Numbered from the stretch's first letter, positions 54,201-63,923 are shown. The stretch is DNA of 64,000 nucleotides from Krasilnikovia cinnamomea (GCF_004217545.1 NZ_SHKY01000001.1:496001-560000), one strand, 5' to 3'. The notes: generated from the sequence alone by a model not told the origin. A program made the numbers and translations.

Positions 54201-57200
54201 TGGTCTCGCGGCCGCGCAGGTCGTACTCGTATTTCCAGACGTACTTGCCCTTGTTGACCGTGGCGAGGTCGCCCCGTGGGGTGTAGGTGTACTTGGTCGC
54301 GTCGAAGTCACCGGTCGGCTGACGTCCGTGGAACTCGCGCTTCTCGACGACATCGCCGTCGACGTTTTCGATGGTGGCGGTGGCCGTGGCACCCTGCGGG
54401 GGCGTGACCGCGACCTGCCATCCGTCCGGGTTGCCGCCGTAGGCGGTGGTGGTGGCCCATTTCTTGACGTTGTTCGACCAGAGGGCGCTCTCGACGACCC
54501 TACCCAGCCGGTCGTAGGTGGACACGGTCCGGCTGCGGTCCTCACCGGGCTGGATCTGAAGCCGCGCTGTGTTGGGCTTGCCGAGTGCGTAGTTCTCGTC
54601 GGATTCGTACTCGACCTGGCCGCGGTCGTTGTAGCCGGTGCTGGTGATCAGGCGGGCGTCCTTGCCGTCCTTGGTCTTGGGGGCGTCCTCCTGCTTCTGC
54701 ACCGAGCGGTAGAGCGAGTCGAAAAGGCCGACCTCGGTGATGTAGTTGCCGTTAGGCCCGAGCCGCTTGGTGGTCACCGCGACGGGGCCGTCGTTGCGGA
54801 CCTGGTAGCCGAACTCCAGGTTCGGTGTGGCTGTGGCCTTGGCCCGGCCGGGCAGCCACACCTTCGTCAGGCGGCCCATGGCGTCGTGCTGCAGGTCGGT
54901 GCGCTTCTTGTTGGCGTCCAGGATCGACGTCGGCGCCGCCCAGGCCGGGTTCTGGTCGGTGATCACCTCGTGGCCGAGCGGGTTGACCGTCTTCGTCTGG
55001 GTCACGGGTCCGGGCCCTGCCGGCGTGTAGGCGGTCGTGGTGGCTTTCCCCAGCGAGTCGGTGGAGCTGACGACCCGGCCCAGCCCGTCGCGGGAGGCGC
55101 GGGAGGTCGTCGTGTAGACCGGCGCTCCGCCGGTCCAGGTGTTCAGCGTGTCGACCCGGGAGACCTGACCCTTGGTCGGCGCCGTCCCGTGCGTCTCGGA
55201 CCCGTCGTAGAAGGTCTTGACATCGGAGACGATGTCGTCCGGGCGGGATGTCGCCGCGTCGCACCGCTCGGCGACGGTCTCGGAGCGGGAGATGAGACCA
55301 CGCAGCCACGGCCCGTCACTGCTCACATACGTGTACCGGGTGCACTTCTCGTCCCCGGCCTTGCCGGTGTCGCCCAGTTCGTCCTTGGTCTTGGCGTAGC
55401 CGTCACCGTAGTAGTCGGTGCGGGTCTCGGTCTGTCGCCAGGTCCCGGCCGCCATGAGCTTGCGGGTCTTCTGCACCGACGGGGCGACCAGGTACGCCCG
55501 GTCGCTTCCGCCGGTGCGGTCCCGCTCCGCGGTCTTCTTGACCCAGTACGCGGTGGTGCTCGCCTCGACCACGGTGCCGCCGTCGAGCTTGGCCTCCTCG
55601 AGGGTGGCACCCGCCAGGGCCGGATGGTCGGTGTAGGTGTTGCCGGCCGAGTCGGTCACCTGGACGTTGCGGGTCTTGTCGTCCGGCAGTGGCTGGTCGT
55701 CCAGACCGCGGTAGAAGCGTTTGCGGGTGGTCAGCACCTTGCCCGTGTCGCTCTGCCCGACCTTCGAGACGACTTGGGCGTACCCGCGCCACTGGCCGTA
55801 GGTGCGGTGCTTCTTCTTCGTGAACTCGGCGTCGTCCCAGCCCCACAGGACGTTGGTGCCGCCGCCGTCGGTGGAGTACTCGTACCGGGTGGTGATCGCG
55901 GGCTGGTCCGCGGTCCGGTCGCTGTGGCTGATCTCCCTGACCAGGTACTTGCGGAACCAGTCGCGGGTCGGTTCGAAGTAGCCGTCCGGGGTCCAGTAGA
56001 CCGGGTAGCAGAGTCGGCTGTTCGTCGAGACGTTCGGCAGGTCGTTGCCGTCGCAGTCCGGGTCGGAGTAGGTGACGTGGATGTCGGCGCCGGATTCGGT
56101 GCGGACGTTGTCGATGCGCCAGCGGGAGAACATCTCCGCACCGGCGATCGCGTTGACCTGGTTGGCCAGCTCGACACCGTGGAAGACGACCGGAGGGTCG
56201 GTGATCGTCGCGCCGACGTGGCCCGCGTGGGTGATCTGCTTGAGCCACAGCGACGCCGAGCGGGCCACCTTCGGTGCCTTGAACTCCTGGTCCAGCGTCC
56301 AGGAGTCGACCGGGGTGAAGGCGCTGCCGCTGCGGACCTCGGTCGTGATCTTGGTGAGTCTTTTGATGGAGAAGAAGACCGGGGCGAGCTTGTCGGTGCA
56401 CGGCTCGGCGGTGCATTCCTTGTCCCACGGCACGTCCGGCCAGTTCGCGGCGACCGGCTTGTCGTCCTTGTAGCACTCGCTGGCGAAGCAGCGGTTGGCG
56501 GTGGCGAACACGACCCGGGCGGTGGCCGCCACGTCCGGGTACGCGGTGTGGAGGCCGTACTCGATGCGCTCGAGGTTGCCTCCGCGGTCGAACGCCACCC
56601 GGTTGTTCTTGTCACCGGCGGCGCCGTAGTGTCCCGTCTCCTTCTTGTAGAAGTAGCGGGTCATGTTGCCGTTGACGTCGATCTTCTTGTCCAGCAGCCA
56701 CCGCCATGCCTGCTGGCAGGAGGAGTCCTTGAACGCGTCGGCGTGGCAGTTCTCGCCGTCGTGGTTGCCGAATACCGGGACGGTCCACCGGGAGTTGGCC
56801 GCGGCGACTTCGCTGGCGAAGTAGTTGCGGGTGCCGTCCGGGGTGGTGATGACCCACCGCTCGGTGGTGGCCGCGTCCTTGGTCGCGGCCGCGCCCTGGT
56901 ACTCGACCTTCCAGTCGGCGTCCTGGGCCGGACGCCACTGCCCCGTGGCGTCGTCCTTGACGAGAGTGGCATTTGTGTCGCCGAGGGCGACCGTGATGTT
57001 CGGGGACTTGCCCTTCCAGCACTGGTCGGCGGTCTTCTTGTCCTTGTTGTTGGCGTCCTTGCCGTCGACCTTGGCCAGGTCGTCGAGGCAGGTGACGTAC
57101 GTGCGTTCGAGGAAACCGGGCGAGTAGTCCCAGCCGTCGCCCGCCCAGGACGCCTGGTTGTTGTTGCCGGCCATGCGCCCGTCGACCATCTGCGACGAGT

Positions 57201-58008
57201 AGTTCAGCGCGATCTCCGGGGTAGGGCCTTGCGCGGGTGGCACCTTGATCGCGTTGGTGTAGGTGAAACCGCCGGAGCCGTCGCCGGCAGTCCACGATCC
57301 GGAGGCTTGCAGGTCACTGGCCTTGTAGTCGCCCTCGCCGGATTCGGTGTCGCCGGTCGCCGCGAGCATCGTGGCGCCCGCGGTGGACACCGACAGCCGG
57401 GTCGCAAGGGTGTCCTTGGTTTTGGCGGCGCGGGTCGGCGTCGTCGCCTGGCACTCCGCCCGCTGCGGTGTCGTGGCGGCGCAGGCGGGGAGTTGGGCGA
57501 GGGTGAGCCGGGCGGCCCAGTCACCGCCGTACAGCTGGGAGAAGCTGTCGTAGTCGATGGCGGCGTCGACCTCGCCGGGCTTGTCGCCCTCCACGGCGAT
57601 CACCGGACCACTGACGCCCAGCTTCGCGGAGTGCTCCCGGGGCAGCGCGGAGACCCGAACCCGGTTCGGGGTGGGCTTGCCCGGCACGGCCTTCACCCGC
57701 ACTGGGATGGAGCCGGCCTGGCCCCGCACCTCCTCCCCCGCGGCGCCCGTGAGCACCATCTCGGCCGACCCGGCCGATGGCCACCGGCCCTTGGCGGGTC
57801 CCGTCCACGTGCCGCCGTCGGCCGGTAGCGGCGGTGTCGTCACGTGCACGACGCCGAAGTCCTTCGCGGCCACAGACTCCACGTGTCGCTCGCCGTTCAG
57901 TTCCTGCGCCACCCAGTGGTAGGTGAGGAAGGACGTCACCATCAGCGCCGCGGCGCCGAGTGCCACCCTGCGCCGGGCGGGCGAGAACAGGGACTTCTGC
58001 TGCGACAT
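51274..58008 (-). CDS. Rhs-family polymorphic toxin with HINT domain and C-terminal deaminase-like toxin
   Basis: A 2,244-residue secreted protein. A membrane/signal segment (residues about 11-33) precedes a beta-rich SpvB/Tc-like N-terminal half. Rhs/YD repeats (YDLRGRETKTTDPDKG type) continue to the core-closing sequence LLGARYYDPKTGAFISVDPE at about 1775. A HINT/intein-like domain spans about 1934-2079 (CNSFTPDTPVLMGD to VYVIVGDTPVLVHN), expected to cut the toxin free. The last 165 residues have YHAETNAL (H-A-E, near 2161) and CPWCENTI (C-x2-C, near 2188), the zinc-dependent cytidine-deaminase-fold signature seen in bacterial nucleic-acid deaminase toxins. The ATG at 58008 follows the LamG gene by 14 nt. 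Substrate (DNA, RNA or nucleotide) unknown. Confidence 0.88.
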   Translation of the reverse strand: MSQQKSLFSPARRRVALGAAALMVTSFLTYHWVAQELNGERHVESVAAKDFGVVHVTTPPLPADGGTWTGPAKGRWPSAGSAEMVLTGAAGEEVRGQAGSIPVRVKAVPGKPTPNRVRVSALPREHSAKLGVSGPVIAVEGDKPGEVDAAIDYDSFSQLYGGDWAARLTLAQLPACAATTPQRAECQATTPTRAAKTKDTLATRLSVSTAGATMLAATGDTESGEGDYKASDLQASGSWTAGDGSGGFTYTNAIKVPPAQGPTPEIALNYSSQMVDGRMAGNNNQASWAGDGWDYSPGFLERTYVTCLDDLAKVDGKDANNKDKKTADQCWKGKSPNITVALGDTNATLVKDDATGQWRPAQDADWKVEYQGAAATKDAATTERWVITTPDGTRNYFASEVAAANSRWTVPVFGNHDGENCHADAFKDSSCQQAWRWLLDKKIDVNGNMTRYFYKKETGHYGAAGDKNNRVAFDRGGNLERIEYGLHTAYPDVAATARVVFATANRCFASECYKDDKPVAANWPDVPWDKECTAEPCTDKLAPVFFSIKRLTKITTEVRSGSAFTPVDSWTLDQEFKAPKVARSASLWLKQITHAGHVGATITDPPVVFHGVELANQVNAIAGAEMFSRWRIDNVRTESGADIHVTYSDPDCDGNDLPNVSTNSRLCYPVYWTPDGYFEPTRDWFRKYLVREISHSDRTADQPAITTRYEYSTDGGGTNVLWGWDDAEFTKKKHRTYGQWRGYAQVVSKVGQSDTGKVLTTRKRFYRGLDDQPLPDDKTRNVQVTDSAGNTYTDHPALAGATLEEAKLDGGTVVEASTTAYWVKKTAERDRTGGSDRAYLVAPSVQKTRKLMAAGTWRQTETRTDYYGDGYAKTKDELGDTGKAGDEKCTRYTYVSSDGPWLRGLISRSETVAERCDAATSRPDDIVSDVKTFYDGSETHGTAPTKGQVSRVDTLNTWTGGAPVYTTTSRASRDGLGRVVSSTDSLGKATTTAYTPAGPGPVTQTKTVNPLGHEVITDQNPAWAAPTSILDANKKRTDLQHDAMGRLTKVWLPGRAKATATPNLEFGYQVRNDGPVAVTTKRLGPNGNYITEVGLFDSLYRSVQKQEDAPKTKDGKDARLITSTGYNDRGQVEYESDENYALGKPNTARLQIQPGEDRSRTVSTYDRLGRVVESALWSNNVKKWATTTAYGGNPDGWQVAVTPPQGATATATIENVDGDVVEKREFHGRQPTGDFDATKYTYTPRGDLATVNKGKYVWKYEYDLRGRETKTTDPDKGTTSVEYNNADDVTKSIDAKGDIVTTTYDDLGRQKERFFNGVKAATWTYDTVAKGHPTKSTSIVNGYSFSREIFEYSDTYQVVDEESVIPAMPGLTALAGTYVATHTYTANGLPYRDSLPKVGPTEKEGITRTYDDLGNVTKLAGTSSPSGTVRTYVDRTAYSPYGEVLNRWLGTPVGDKPQAYQNYVYDDVTRRLQEFYFDRDGTVPNVAALKYEYDDAGNVLSMANRPLDADNKPRPGEQDVQCFSYDYLRRLTQAWSQDSTTCGTPATASIGGKAPYWKSWAFDEHGSRTTATDQRASKTSKYDYRDETGATQPHAVRTITTGDQVDHYDWDERGNLTYRKIGDRSETFTWSPHGKLTKISGPEGDTTMVYDVDGNRIARVDPGGTATVFVYGHEYTTTPNQGTSATRYYEHAGDTVASRTDTTSRKGDIIWLGADQQDSATWAVNSVTRVATIKYNDPYGNPRDGSATPQWPAGQRGFVGGVGDPTGLTLLGARYYDPKTGAFISVDPEVDEHDPQRLHPYAYANNNPTTFSDPDGLFWGAIKNGFQKAAGAVASGVTTATKAVVDNAGTIATVAGTVAMVATFLPPPAQVVAAAAGAVAAVAGAIDTAKSCSAGAVGDCAVGIASMIPGVRQAKNAARGVGALKDAAKQTLKSCNSFTPDTPVLMGDNKTWKPISEIQPDDEVRAFDPETGAKGSRPVNAVITGYGDKHLVKITVDADGDQVDDGAVTATDGHPFWVASERDWLNASKLKPGMRLLTPDGARVTVLAVVAYDAVATVNNLSIDNINTFYVIVGDTPVLVHNTGACSLLNNRAAEIHNVLRDGTVSGYWRWKLGTTAVVRAKIGDEYVDVVAANGKGLTEAQEAALRGNEIAADNYLGYHAETNALKFIDDVGGTAIEGGASRNVCPWCENTIRDRGGQLAGPSNWRQVVPGVGRNYRPKGQRNFVATTGTQHSINTRLRKGIL

Positions 58009-58022
58009 CGATCTCTCCCGGA

Positions 58023-61000
58023 TCAGGCGTGCGCGAAGGTGCCGAACAGGTCGGGGTCGACCGTGGAACTCCAGGCCCGGACGTCGTCGACGACGCCGCC
58101 CAGGTAGTCGGAGCGGCGGCCGTCCGTCGACCCGAGGCAGCCGACGGTCAGCGGGCCCGCCGCGTGCCACGGAGCCGACGGGACGGGTGCCTCCCCCTGT
58201 GGCTCGCCGTCGACGTAGAAGCGCAGCTTCCTCGCGGGCAGGTCGTACACCGCGGCGACGTGGGTCCAGGTGCCTGCCGCCGGGGCGGCCAGGGAGCGAA
58301 CCTCCACGAGCGGCGCGTTGGCGGTGTCGCTGTGCGGCATCACCACTCGCAGCCGGTTGGCCTCGCCGAAGTACTCGATGCGGAAGCCCTGCCGGACCGT
58401 GCCGGACTGGGATACCACGGTGCGGGTGCCGGTCAGCTCGTCCAGGGAGACCCACGCGGCGACCGAGAACGACCCGTCGGTGCGGACCACGGGCCCGGCC
58501 GTCTCGGCGCAGGATCCCTCGGCCAGGGCCAGCCCGAGCGCGCCGTTGCGGCTCGCGAAGCGGTCCTGTTCCCAGCTGTACGCGCCGGCCACGCTCAGGT
58601 GCCGGGTGTTGTCGGAGCGGTCTTCGAGGTTGGTCGGCTCCTCGGCACGTGGCCCCTCCAGCGGCCACATTCCCTCCAGTTTCACCGGCGGGTTGGCGCC
58701 CTTGACCGCGGTCGCCTCGGCGTCGGTGAGCACGCCGCGCCATACCCGGACGTCGGTGATCGCGCCGCGGAAGTAGTCCGCGGGTACCCCGGCGTACTTC
58801 CCGCAGCCGATGGTGAGCGGCCCGGACGCGGCCCAGTTGGTGCCGCCGCGGCCCACGGACGAGACCTTCTCGCCGTTGACGTAGAGGGTGATGGTCTTGG
58901 TGGTGGCGTTGTAGGTGCCGACCAGGTGGGTCCACTTGCCGACGGTGGCCGCGAAGGCGTTGGTCGTGGAGTAGGCCCATTCCGAGGAGGATTTCTCGTC
59001 GTCGGAGGCTTTCATCATCAGCGACCAGAACGGCACGCCCTGCCCGTTCGTCCGGGCTCCGAGGAACCAGCCGCTGACCCGGTTGCCGTCCGCGCCGATG
59101 ATCGTCTGGTTCATCCTGCTGGTGTCGTCGAGCCGGGCCCAGACCGCGAGGGAGAACGACTCGTCGCTGCGGACTACGGAGCGCGGGCTGGTCGCGCATC
59201 GGTCACCGGTCACGTACCAGGCGGACTCGGGCCGGGCATACTGGTCACCGGTCCACGCCGTGGGGGCCGCCGGCGCGGGCGGCGTCTCAGGGTCGGTGGA
59301 CTCGTCGGGAACCTCGGGGTTGGTCGGCTCAGGCACAACGGGTTCCGGGATGCTCAGATCGTATCCGTGGCCGGAGTCATCGGCGCCGGTCTTGCGCAAC
59401 ATCCATGCACCGGACACACCGGCCGGCAGTTCGTTGGCGGCCGCCGAGAGCTGCGCCTCGGTGAGCAGACCGCTCCACATACCGACCTGGTCGATGGCGC
59501 CGACCATCTCCTGGTAGGTGGTACTCCCGTACCCGCCGCAACCGATCAGCGTGCGCGCCTCACCACGCCACGGGACTGAGGAGATCGCCGTCTCGGCGAC
59601 GAGTTTGCCGTCCAGGTACAAGCGGAGCACCTTGCCCACCGGGTCCACGCTGGCCGCCACGTACTGCCAGGTGTTGAGCGGTGGCGCCGTGGTGCTGCGG
59701 GCGACCGTCCAGCTGACCGACGAGCTGTCGCGGTCGGTGAGCACCGTCTCCCACCGGTCCGTACCCGCGTGGTAGCCGAGCATCCAGGCGGGCGCGTCGG
59801 CACCGCTGATGGCCAGCACCGTACGGTTGGTGGACTTGTCGCCGAGCTTCACCCAGGCCGCCGCGGTGAACTCCACGTCACTGCGCAGTACCGGCATCGT
59901 GGACGCGCAGGTTCCGCCGGTGAATTCGAGCGCCGCCCCACCTTTACCCAGATGGTCGGCCGTGTACGACGGGCCAGCCGATCCATTCCAGCGCAGATCC
60001 TTCTCGTCGGCGTGCACGTCCTTGTTGCCGGAATCATCCGTGGTGCCCGAGTCATCGCGCAGGTCGTACGTGAACCGCCAGACGCCCATCGGCACGATCG
60101 GCGTGATCCGGCCGGTGAACACGTTGTAGATGGCACGGGCGGAGCGGTTGCCGGCGTTGTCCTTGGCCCAGACATAGATCTGCGTGCGTCCGGAATCCGG
60201 GGTGAACGTCACGCTCGCCTTTCCGGACGAGGCGTTGACCGTGGTGTCCCCACTGTCCACGCCCACGCCGTACTCGAAGCGCTGCACACCGGAGAGGGCA
60301 TCCGTCGACGAGAAGCTCAGCGTCACGGGCTGGCCGAGGACCGGCTGCCCCGACGTGCGGGTGATCTCCGGCATGGTCGGCGGGGTGTGGTCCTGCCGGA
60401 AGTAGCAGTAGTAGTCCGTCCAGCCGGTCGAGTCGGTGCCGTCCGTACCGTAGACCCGCCACTTGTAGTTGCCATCGGCCAGGGTCGGTGTCGTCCAGTC
60501 TGCCTCTGCTTTGGAGGCAACTGCACGTGACGTGTAGTCGGCGGGGCTGGTCGGCCCGGTCAGATCGAACACGACCTTCACGGAATTGTCCGTGTCGGTC
60601 GCCGTGCCGTACAGCGTCGGCGTGCTGTCGTTGATCCACGGGCCGGGCGAGGTGCGGTTGCAGGAACCGCCGGGCGCCGAGCGGGCCGCCACCGGCGAGG
60701 TGGGCTTCGACTGGTATTCAGCGGTCAGCTTGACCTTGTCACGGTCGACCTTGACCCAGTGGCCGCCGTTCTCGGTCGGCACCCGTAGTCCGAAGGTGAT
60801 CGTCGTGAAGCCGGCGTCGGCGTGCCGCTGCACGTGGGACTTGATCCCGGAGGCATCGAACTTGACGTAGTTCGGCTTCTGACCGCTGCAGCCGGAGTTC
60901 GCTTTGGCGGTCCTGGTCTGCAGCGGATCACCGTGCAGCCACTTGTCCCGCATGCCGTTCCAGGTGAGGTTGTCGCCGTCGATCCCGTTCGTCTGCCAGA

Positions 61001-62174
61001 TCTCCAACGCTTCCCCGGCACACGCGCCCGTGTGCACCACATAGGCTTCGACGCTCGGCGCCTTGATTAGACGTTTGCCCTTCAGGATGCTGATGTCGAA
61101 CTGCGTATGGGCACGCCACACGTCCGAGTGGTTGTCCCAGTTCGAGCCGACCCTCATGACGTCCCGGGGGTAACTGTCACCGGATGTCCACCGCGAGTCC
61201 GGATGGAGCTTCGAGACGGGGATCCATTTCTGGTAATACTTTGAGTACACCGGGTCGATGAAGATCGGGAACGCCGACTGACCTGCCAGCAGACCCTCGT
61301 CGACGCGCACCTTCAGCGTCCGGTTGGAGATCTGGACGTCGAGGTCCGACCGCCGGGCCAGATCCCCGGGCGCACGCACGGTCGAGGGGCTCGCCGCGGG
61401 CGCTGCCGCGCCGGCCGGTGAACTGCGCAGCGCCTTCATCGACGCCGGAGCGGCTCGGGTGGAGTCCCATGCCACCGGGCGCGGCGCCCCGGCCACCACA
61501 CCCTTCGGACCCTTGATGACAATCTCGTCGTTCGTCTCGGACACGGTGGCGGAGCCCCCGATCACGTACGACGACTCACGCACCGCAGGGTTCGCCGCAG
61601 CTTGGGGCGTCTTGACCACGAGCACGTGCGAGAAACCCCCCGCGACGGCCCGGACCACCAAATCGACATCCGGATAGACATTCGGATAGGTGACCGAGTC
61701 ACCCGACACCACACCGGACGGCAGCGCGGAAGGCCAACTGAGGGTGAAGTCCGCACCACCCTCCCGGAAGGTCGCGAACGGAGCGGTACCACCAGCGGAG
61801 AAGGACACGTCTGCCGCAACCCGGGGCCGGAACCGGCCGTCGGCCGTCTTCTCCAGACGCGTGTCCAGGTCCAGCCAACGATCTCCGCGCTTCACCCGCT
61901 GCGGTTCCAGGTAGCTGTCCAACGAGAAGTCTCCCGACGGCAGCGCCATCACCCTGGTGGTCTCGTCCGCCCCGGCAAGCACCTCGACCGGCTTCGCGCA
62001 AGCAACGGCGAGCCGTTGCGCGGAGGCCTCCGTCTGCGCGGTGGGCTCCTGGTCAGCGGCCACTCCCGCAGGACAGGCCGCCCGCGCAGCCGCCGGATGC
62101 GCTACCACACAGAGCGACGTCGCGAAGACCGCCAAGGCTGAACCGAGCACAATGCGGCCACGCGCCATCGACAT
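58023..62174 (-). CDS. Secreted LamG/DNRLRE multidomain protein, Rhs-operon partner
   Basis: A 1,383-residue exported protein. A signal peptide (residues 1-33) is followed by an N-terminal region and a DNRLRE-like beta domain (about 305-470), Ig/Fn3-like modules (about 480-690), and three LamG (concanavalin-like) domains starting near 766, 1005 and 1235, each with the pattern F..AAWV.LD and ending in C-x-G or similar. A Pro/Glu-rich hinge (PEPTNPEVPDESTDPETPP) lies near 950. The ATG at 62174 has GGGGGAGA 8 nt upstream. The Rhs gene starts 14 nt downstream, so the two are surely co-transcribed. LamG proteins of this type commonly accompany actinobacterial Rhs toxins and may help in display or target-cell binding. 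Confidence 0.82.
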   Translation of the reverse strand: MSMARGRIVLGSALAVFATSLCVVAHPAAARAACPAGVAADQEPTAQTEASAQRLAVACAKPVEVLAGADETTRVMALPSGDFSLDSYLEPQRVKRGDRWLDLDTRLEKTADGRFRPRVAADVSFSAGGTAPFATFREGGADFTLSWPSALPSGVVSGDSVTYPNVYPDVDLVVRAVAGGFSHVLVVKTPQAAANPAVRESSYVIGGSATVSETNDEIVIKGPKGVVAGAPRPVAWDSTRAAPASMKALRSSPAGAAAPAASPSTVRAPGDLARRSDLDVQISNRTLKVRVDEGLLAGQSAFPIFIDPVYSKYYQKWIPVSKLHPDSRWTSGDSYPRDVMRVGSNWDNHSDVWRAHTQFDISILKGKRLIKAPSVEAYVVHTGACAGEALEIWQTNGIDGDNLTWNGMRDKWLHGDPLQTRTAKANSGCSGQKPNYVKFDASGIKSHVQRHADAGFTTITFGLRVPTENGGHWVKVDRDKVKLTAEYQSKPTSPVAARSAPGGSCNRTSPGPWINDSTPTLYGTATDTDNSVKVVFDLTGPTSPADYTSRAVASKAEADWTTPTLADGNYKWRVYGTDGTDSTGWTDYYCYFRQDHTPPTMPEITRTSGQPVLGQPVTLSFSSTDALSGVQRFEYGVGVDSGDTTVNASSGKASVTFTPDSGRTQIYVWAKDNAGNRSARAIYNVFTGRITPIVPMGVWRFTYDLRDDSGTTDDSGNKDVHADEKDLRWNGSAGPSYTADHLGKGGAALEFTGGTCASTMPVLRSDVEFTAAAWVKLGDKSTNRTVLAISGADAPAWMLGYHAGTDRWETVLTDRDSSSVSWTVARSTTAPPLNTWQYVAASVDPVGKVLRLYLDGKLVAETAISSVPWRGEARTLIGCGGYGSTTYQEMVGAIDQVGMWSGLLTEAQLSAAANELPAGVSGAWMLRKTGADDSGHGYDLSIPEPVVPEPTNPEVPDESTDPETPPAPAAPTAWTGDQYARPESAWYVTGDRCATSPRSVVRSDESFSLAVWARLDDTSRMNQTIIGADGNRVSGWFLGARTNGQGVPFWSLMMKASDDEKSSSEWAYSTTNAFAATVGKWTHLVGTYNATTKTITLYVNGEKVSSVGRGGTNWAASGPLTIGCGKYAGVPADYFRGAITDVRVWRGVLTDAEATAVKGANPPVKLEGMWPLEGPRAEEPTNLEDRSDNTRHLSVAGAYSWEQDRFASRNGALGLALAEGSCAETAGPVVRTDGSFSVAAWVSLDELTGTRTVVSQSGTVRQGFRIEYFGEANRLRVVMPHSDTANAPLVEVRSLAAPAAGTWTHVAAVYDLPARKLRFYVDGEPQGEAPVPSAPWHAAGPLTVGCLGSTDGRRSDYLGGVVDDVRAWSSTVDPDLFGTFAHA

Positions 62175-62370
62175 CAGGAAATCTCCCCCGCAAAGCCATC
62201 GAAAGCTTGCCGGGGGCAGGTCCGTCCCCGCCGCGGAGATCCCCGCACAGCAAGCGTGCAGACCGACCGTAGAGGGCTCAGTCGAGGCCCGTCAATAGTG
62301 ATGATCACCTAAGCGTTGCGGCTCCCCGTGACCCGACCTCGCGACCCTCCCGCAGATGTAGGTTGCTCGG

Positions 62371-62490
62371 CCTTGTCGCTCATGTCGGACACCTCGCGCC
62401 GCAACCTCAAGCCGTTCCTGAACAGCTGGCTGTACAACAAGAAGATCCTGGGCCATGCCGGGTCACCAGGACTGGAAGACGCCCGCCGCA
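62371..62490 (+). pseudogene. C-terminal remnant of an M1-type aminopeptidase
   Basis: A plus-strand frame reads MSDTSRRNLKPFLNSWLYNK, followed by K.LGHAG, which resembles the last helices of M1 metallopeptidases (SG.DL..F...WLY....P.MPG). No upstream catalytic region remains. It lies in the 455-bp gap between the LamG and mannosyltransferase genes and may mark where the toxin operon replaced chromosomal DNA. The rest of the gap shows nothing clear. Confidence 0.35.
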
Positions 62491-62629
62491 CGCTGAGCGG
62501 TCCGGTACTCAGAGGCTCGCCCTCCTCTGAGCACCGGTGCATTCCTCCCCCGTTCCCTCACAAGGTTGCCAGCGGGTACGGTGCACCGTTGATCGATGTC
62601 TCTGACGTGCGTGGCGAGGAGTGGCCCGG

Positions 62630-63865
62630 GTGACCACAGATCAGGCGAAGTCAGCCGCGACGGCCACGATTCCGTTGCCACGCACGCTCGAGCAGTCCGG
62701 CAGCTCGTGGCTGGCGGCTCTCCGCCGGCGCGGCATGAGCTGGCAGCGGCCGTGGTTGCGCGGCCTGCTGGTGGCGGTGGCGCTGTACCTGGCACTGCGC
62801 GTCGGCACGCTGCTGGTGCTCGACACGTACGCGGAGGCCGACCCGGACCATCCCACGCTGCGCAGCCTGCTCACCGGCTGGGACGCCGTCTGGTACGGCG
62901 GGATCGCCGAGCACGGCTACGACGAGGCGATCCCCCTCGGCAAGGACGGCGAGCCCGAGCTCACCAACCTCGCGTTCTTCCCGCTGTACCCCGCGCTGGT
63001 GGCCGCCGCGAAGTTCCTGCTGCCGATCCACCTCACCACCGCCCTGCTGCTGGTGGCCTGGGCGTGCGGGCTCACCGCGGCCGCCGCCCTGTACGCCGTC
63101 GGTGCGCACCTGCGCGACCCCCGCACCGGGGTCCTGCTCGCCGCGCTGTGGGCCGTCCTGCCGCACGGCGTGATCGAGTCCATGGGCTACAGCGAACCGC
63201 TGTTCACCACGCTCGCGGCCGGCGCGCTGCTGGCCGTACTGCGCCGCAACTGGCTGACCGCGGGGGCGCTGTGCCTACTGGCCGGGTTGACCCGGCCCAC
63301 CGCGGCGGCGCTGGTACTCGCCGTCGGACTCGCCGCGCTGGTGCAGGTGTGCCGGGAACCGGCCCGGTGGCGCGCGTGGTGCGCGATGCTGCTCGCCCCG
63401 GTCGGCCTGCTCGGCTACCTCGCCTGGGTCGGTGTGCGCCTGGGCCGCGCCGACGGCTACTTCTACGTGCAGAGCGTCGTCTGGAACATGAGCTTCGACG
63501 GTGGCGGCTACACCCGCCAGAGCGCCAACGCGGCCCTACTCGGCAAGCAACCGCTGGAGTTCGCCGAGGTCACCCTGGTCCTGCTGATCGCGGTGCTGCT
63601 GTTCGTCGTGGCCCTCGGCGAACGGCTCCCCTGGCCACTGCTGGTGTACGCCGGCGCCTGCCTGGCCATCGTCCTGACCGGTGACGGCTTCTACTGGGCG
63701 AAGGCCCGCCACCTGATGCCGGCGTTCCCGCTCCTGCTGCCCGTCGCGTACGCGATGGTCCGCAGCCGCAACCGCACCGTGCCCTACGCGGTGATCGGCG
63801 GGATGGCCGTGTTCTGCGCCTTCTGGAGCGTCCACCTCAACCTCACCTGGGACCACTCCTTCTGA
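62630..63865 (+). CDS. PIG-V-like membrane mannosyltransferase (GT-C fold)
   Basis: A 411-residue polytopic membrane protein of GT-C type. After the first helix comes GWDAVWYGGIAEHGYDEAIP, with the acidic catalytic motif (WD) in the first extracytoplasmic loop, typical of GPI-mannosyltransferase-2 (PIG-V)-like bacterial enzymes. Further marks are NLAFFPLYPALV, SMGYSEPLFT and GLTRPTA. About ten membrane spans follow. Such enzymes use polyprenol-phosphate-linked sugar donors. The GTG at 62630 has AGGAG 8 nt upstream; a GTG at 62621 overlaps that site. A membrane-transporter-like gene follows 58 nt later. Confidence 0.85.
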   Translation: MTTDQAKSAATATIPLPRTLEQSGSSWLAALRRRGMSWQRPWLRGLLVAVALYLALRVGTLLVLDTYAEADPDHPTLRSLLTGWDAVWYGGIAEHGYDEAIPLGKDGEPELTNLAFFPLYPALVAAAKFLLPIHLTTALLLVAWACGLTAAAALYAVGAHLRDPRTGVLLAALWAVLPHGVIESMGYSEPLFTTLAAGALLAVLRRNWLTAGALCLLAGLTRPTAAALVLAVGLAALVQVCREPARWRAWCAMLLAPVGLLGYLAWVGVRLGRADGYFYVQSVVWNMSFDGGGYTRQSANAALLGKQPLEFAEVTLVLLIAVLLFVVALGERLPWPLLVYAGACLAIVLTGDGFYWAKARHLMPAFPLLLPVAYAMVRSRNRTVPYAVIGGMAVFCAFWSVHLNLTWDHSF

Positions 63866-63923
63866 AGCGCTTCGTCCGGGAGCGTCACCGGACATCCACG
63901 GCAGCAGGCCATACCGTCGGCAC

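Noticed and set aside
53863..57828. A 1,321-codon open frame on the plus strand opposite the Rhs gene
   Set aside because: It is the antisense shadow of highly GC-biased third positions in the Rhs gene; its translation is a Val/Gly/Arg-rich string without family features.
58009..59199. Extension of the Rhs reading frame upstream to 59199
   Set aside because: That part overlaps the LamG gene out of frame. The Rhs N-terminus with its hydrophobic segment starts at ATG 58008, 14 nt after the LamG stop.
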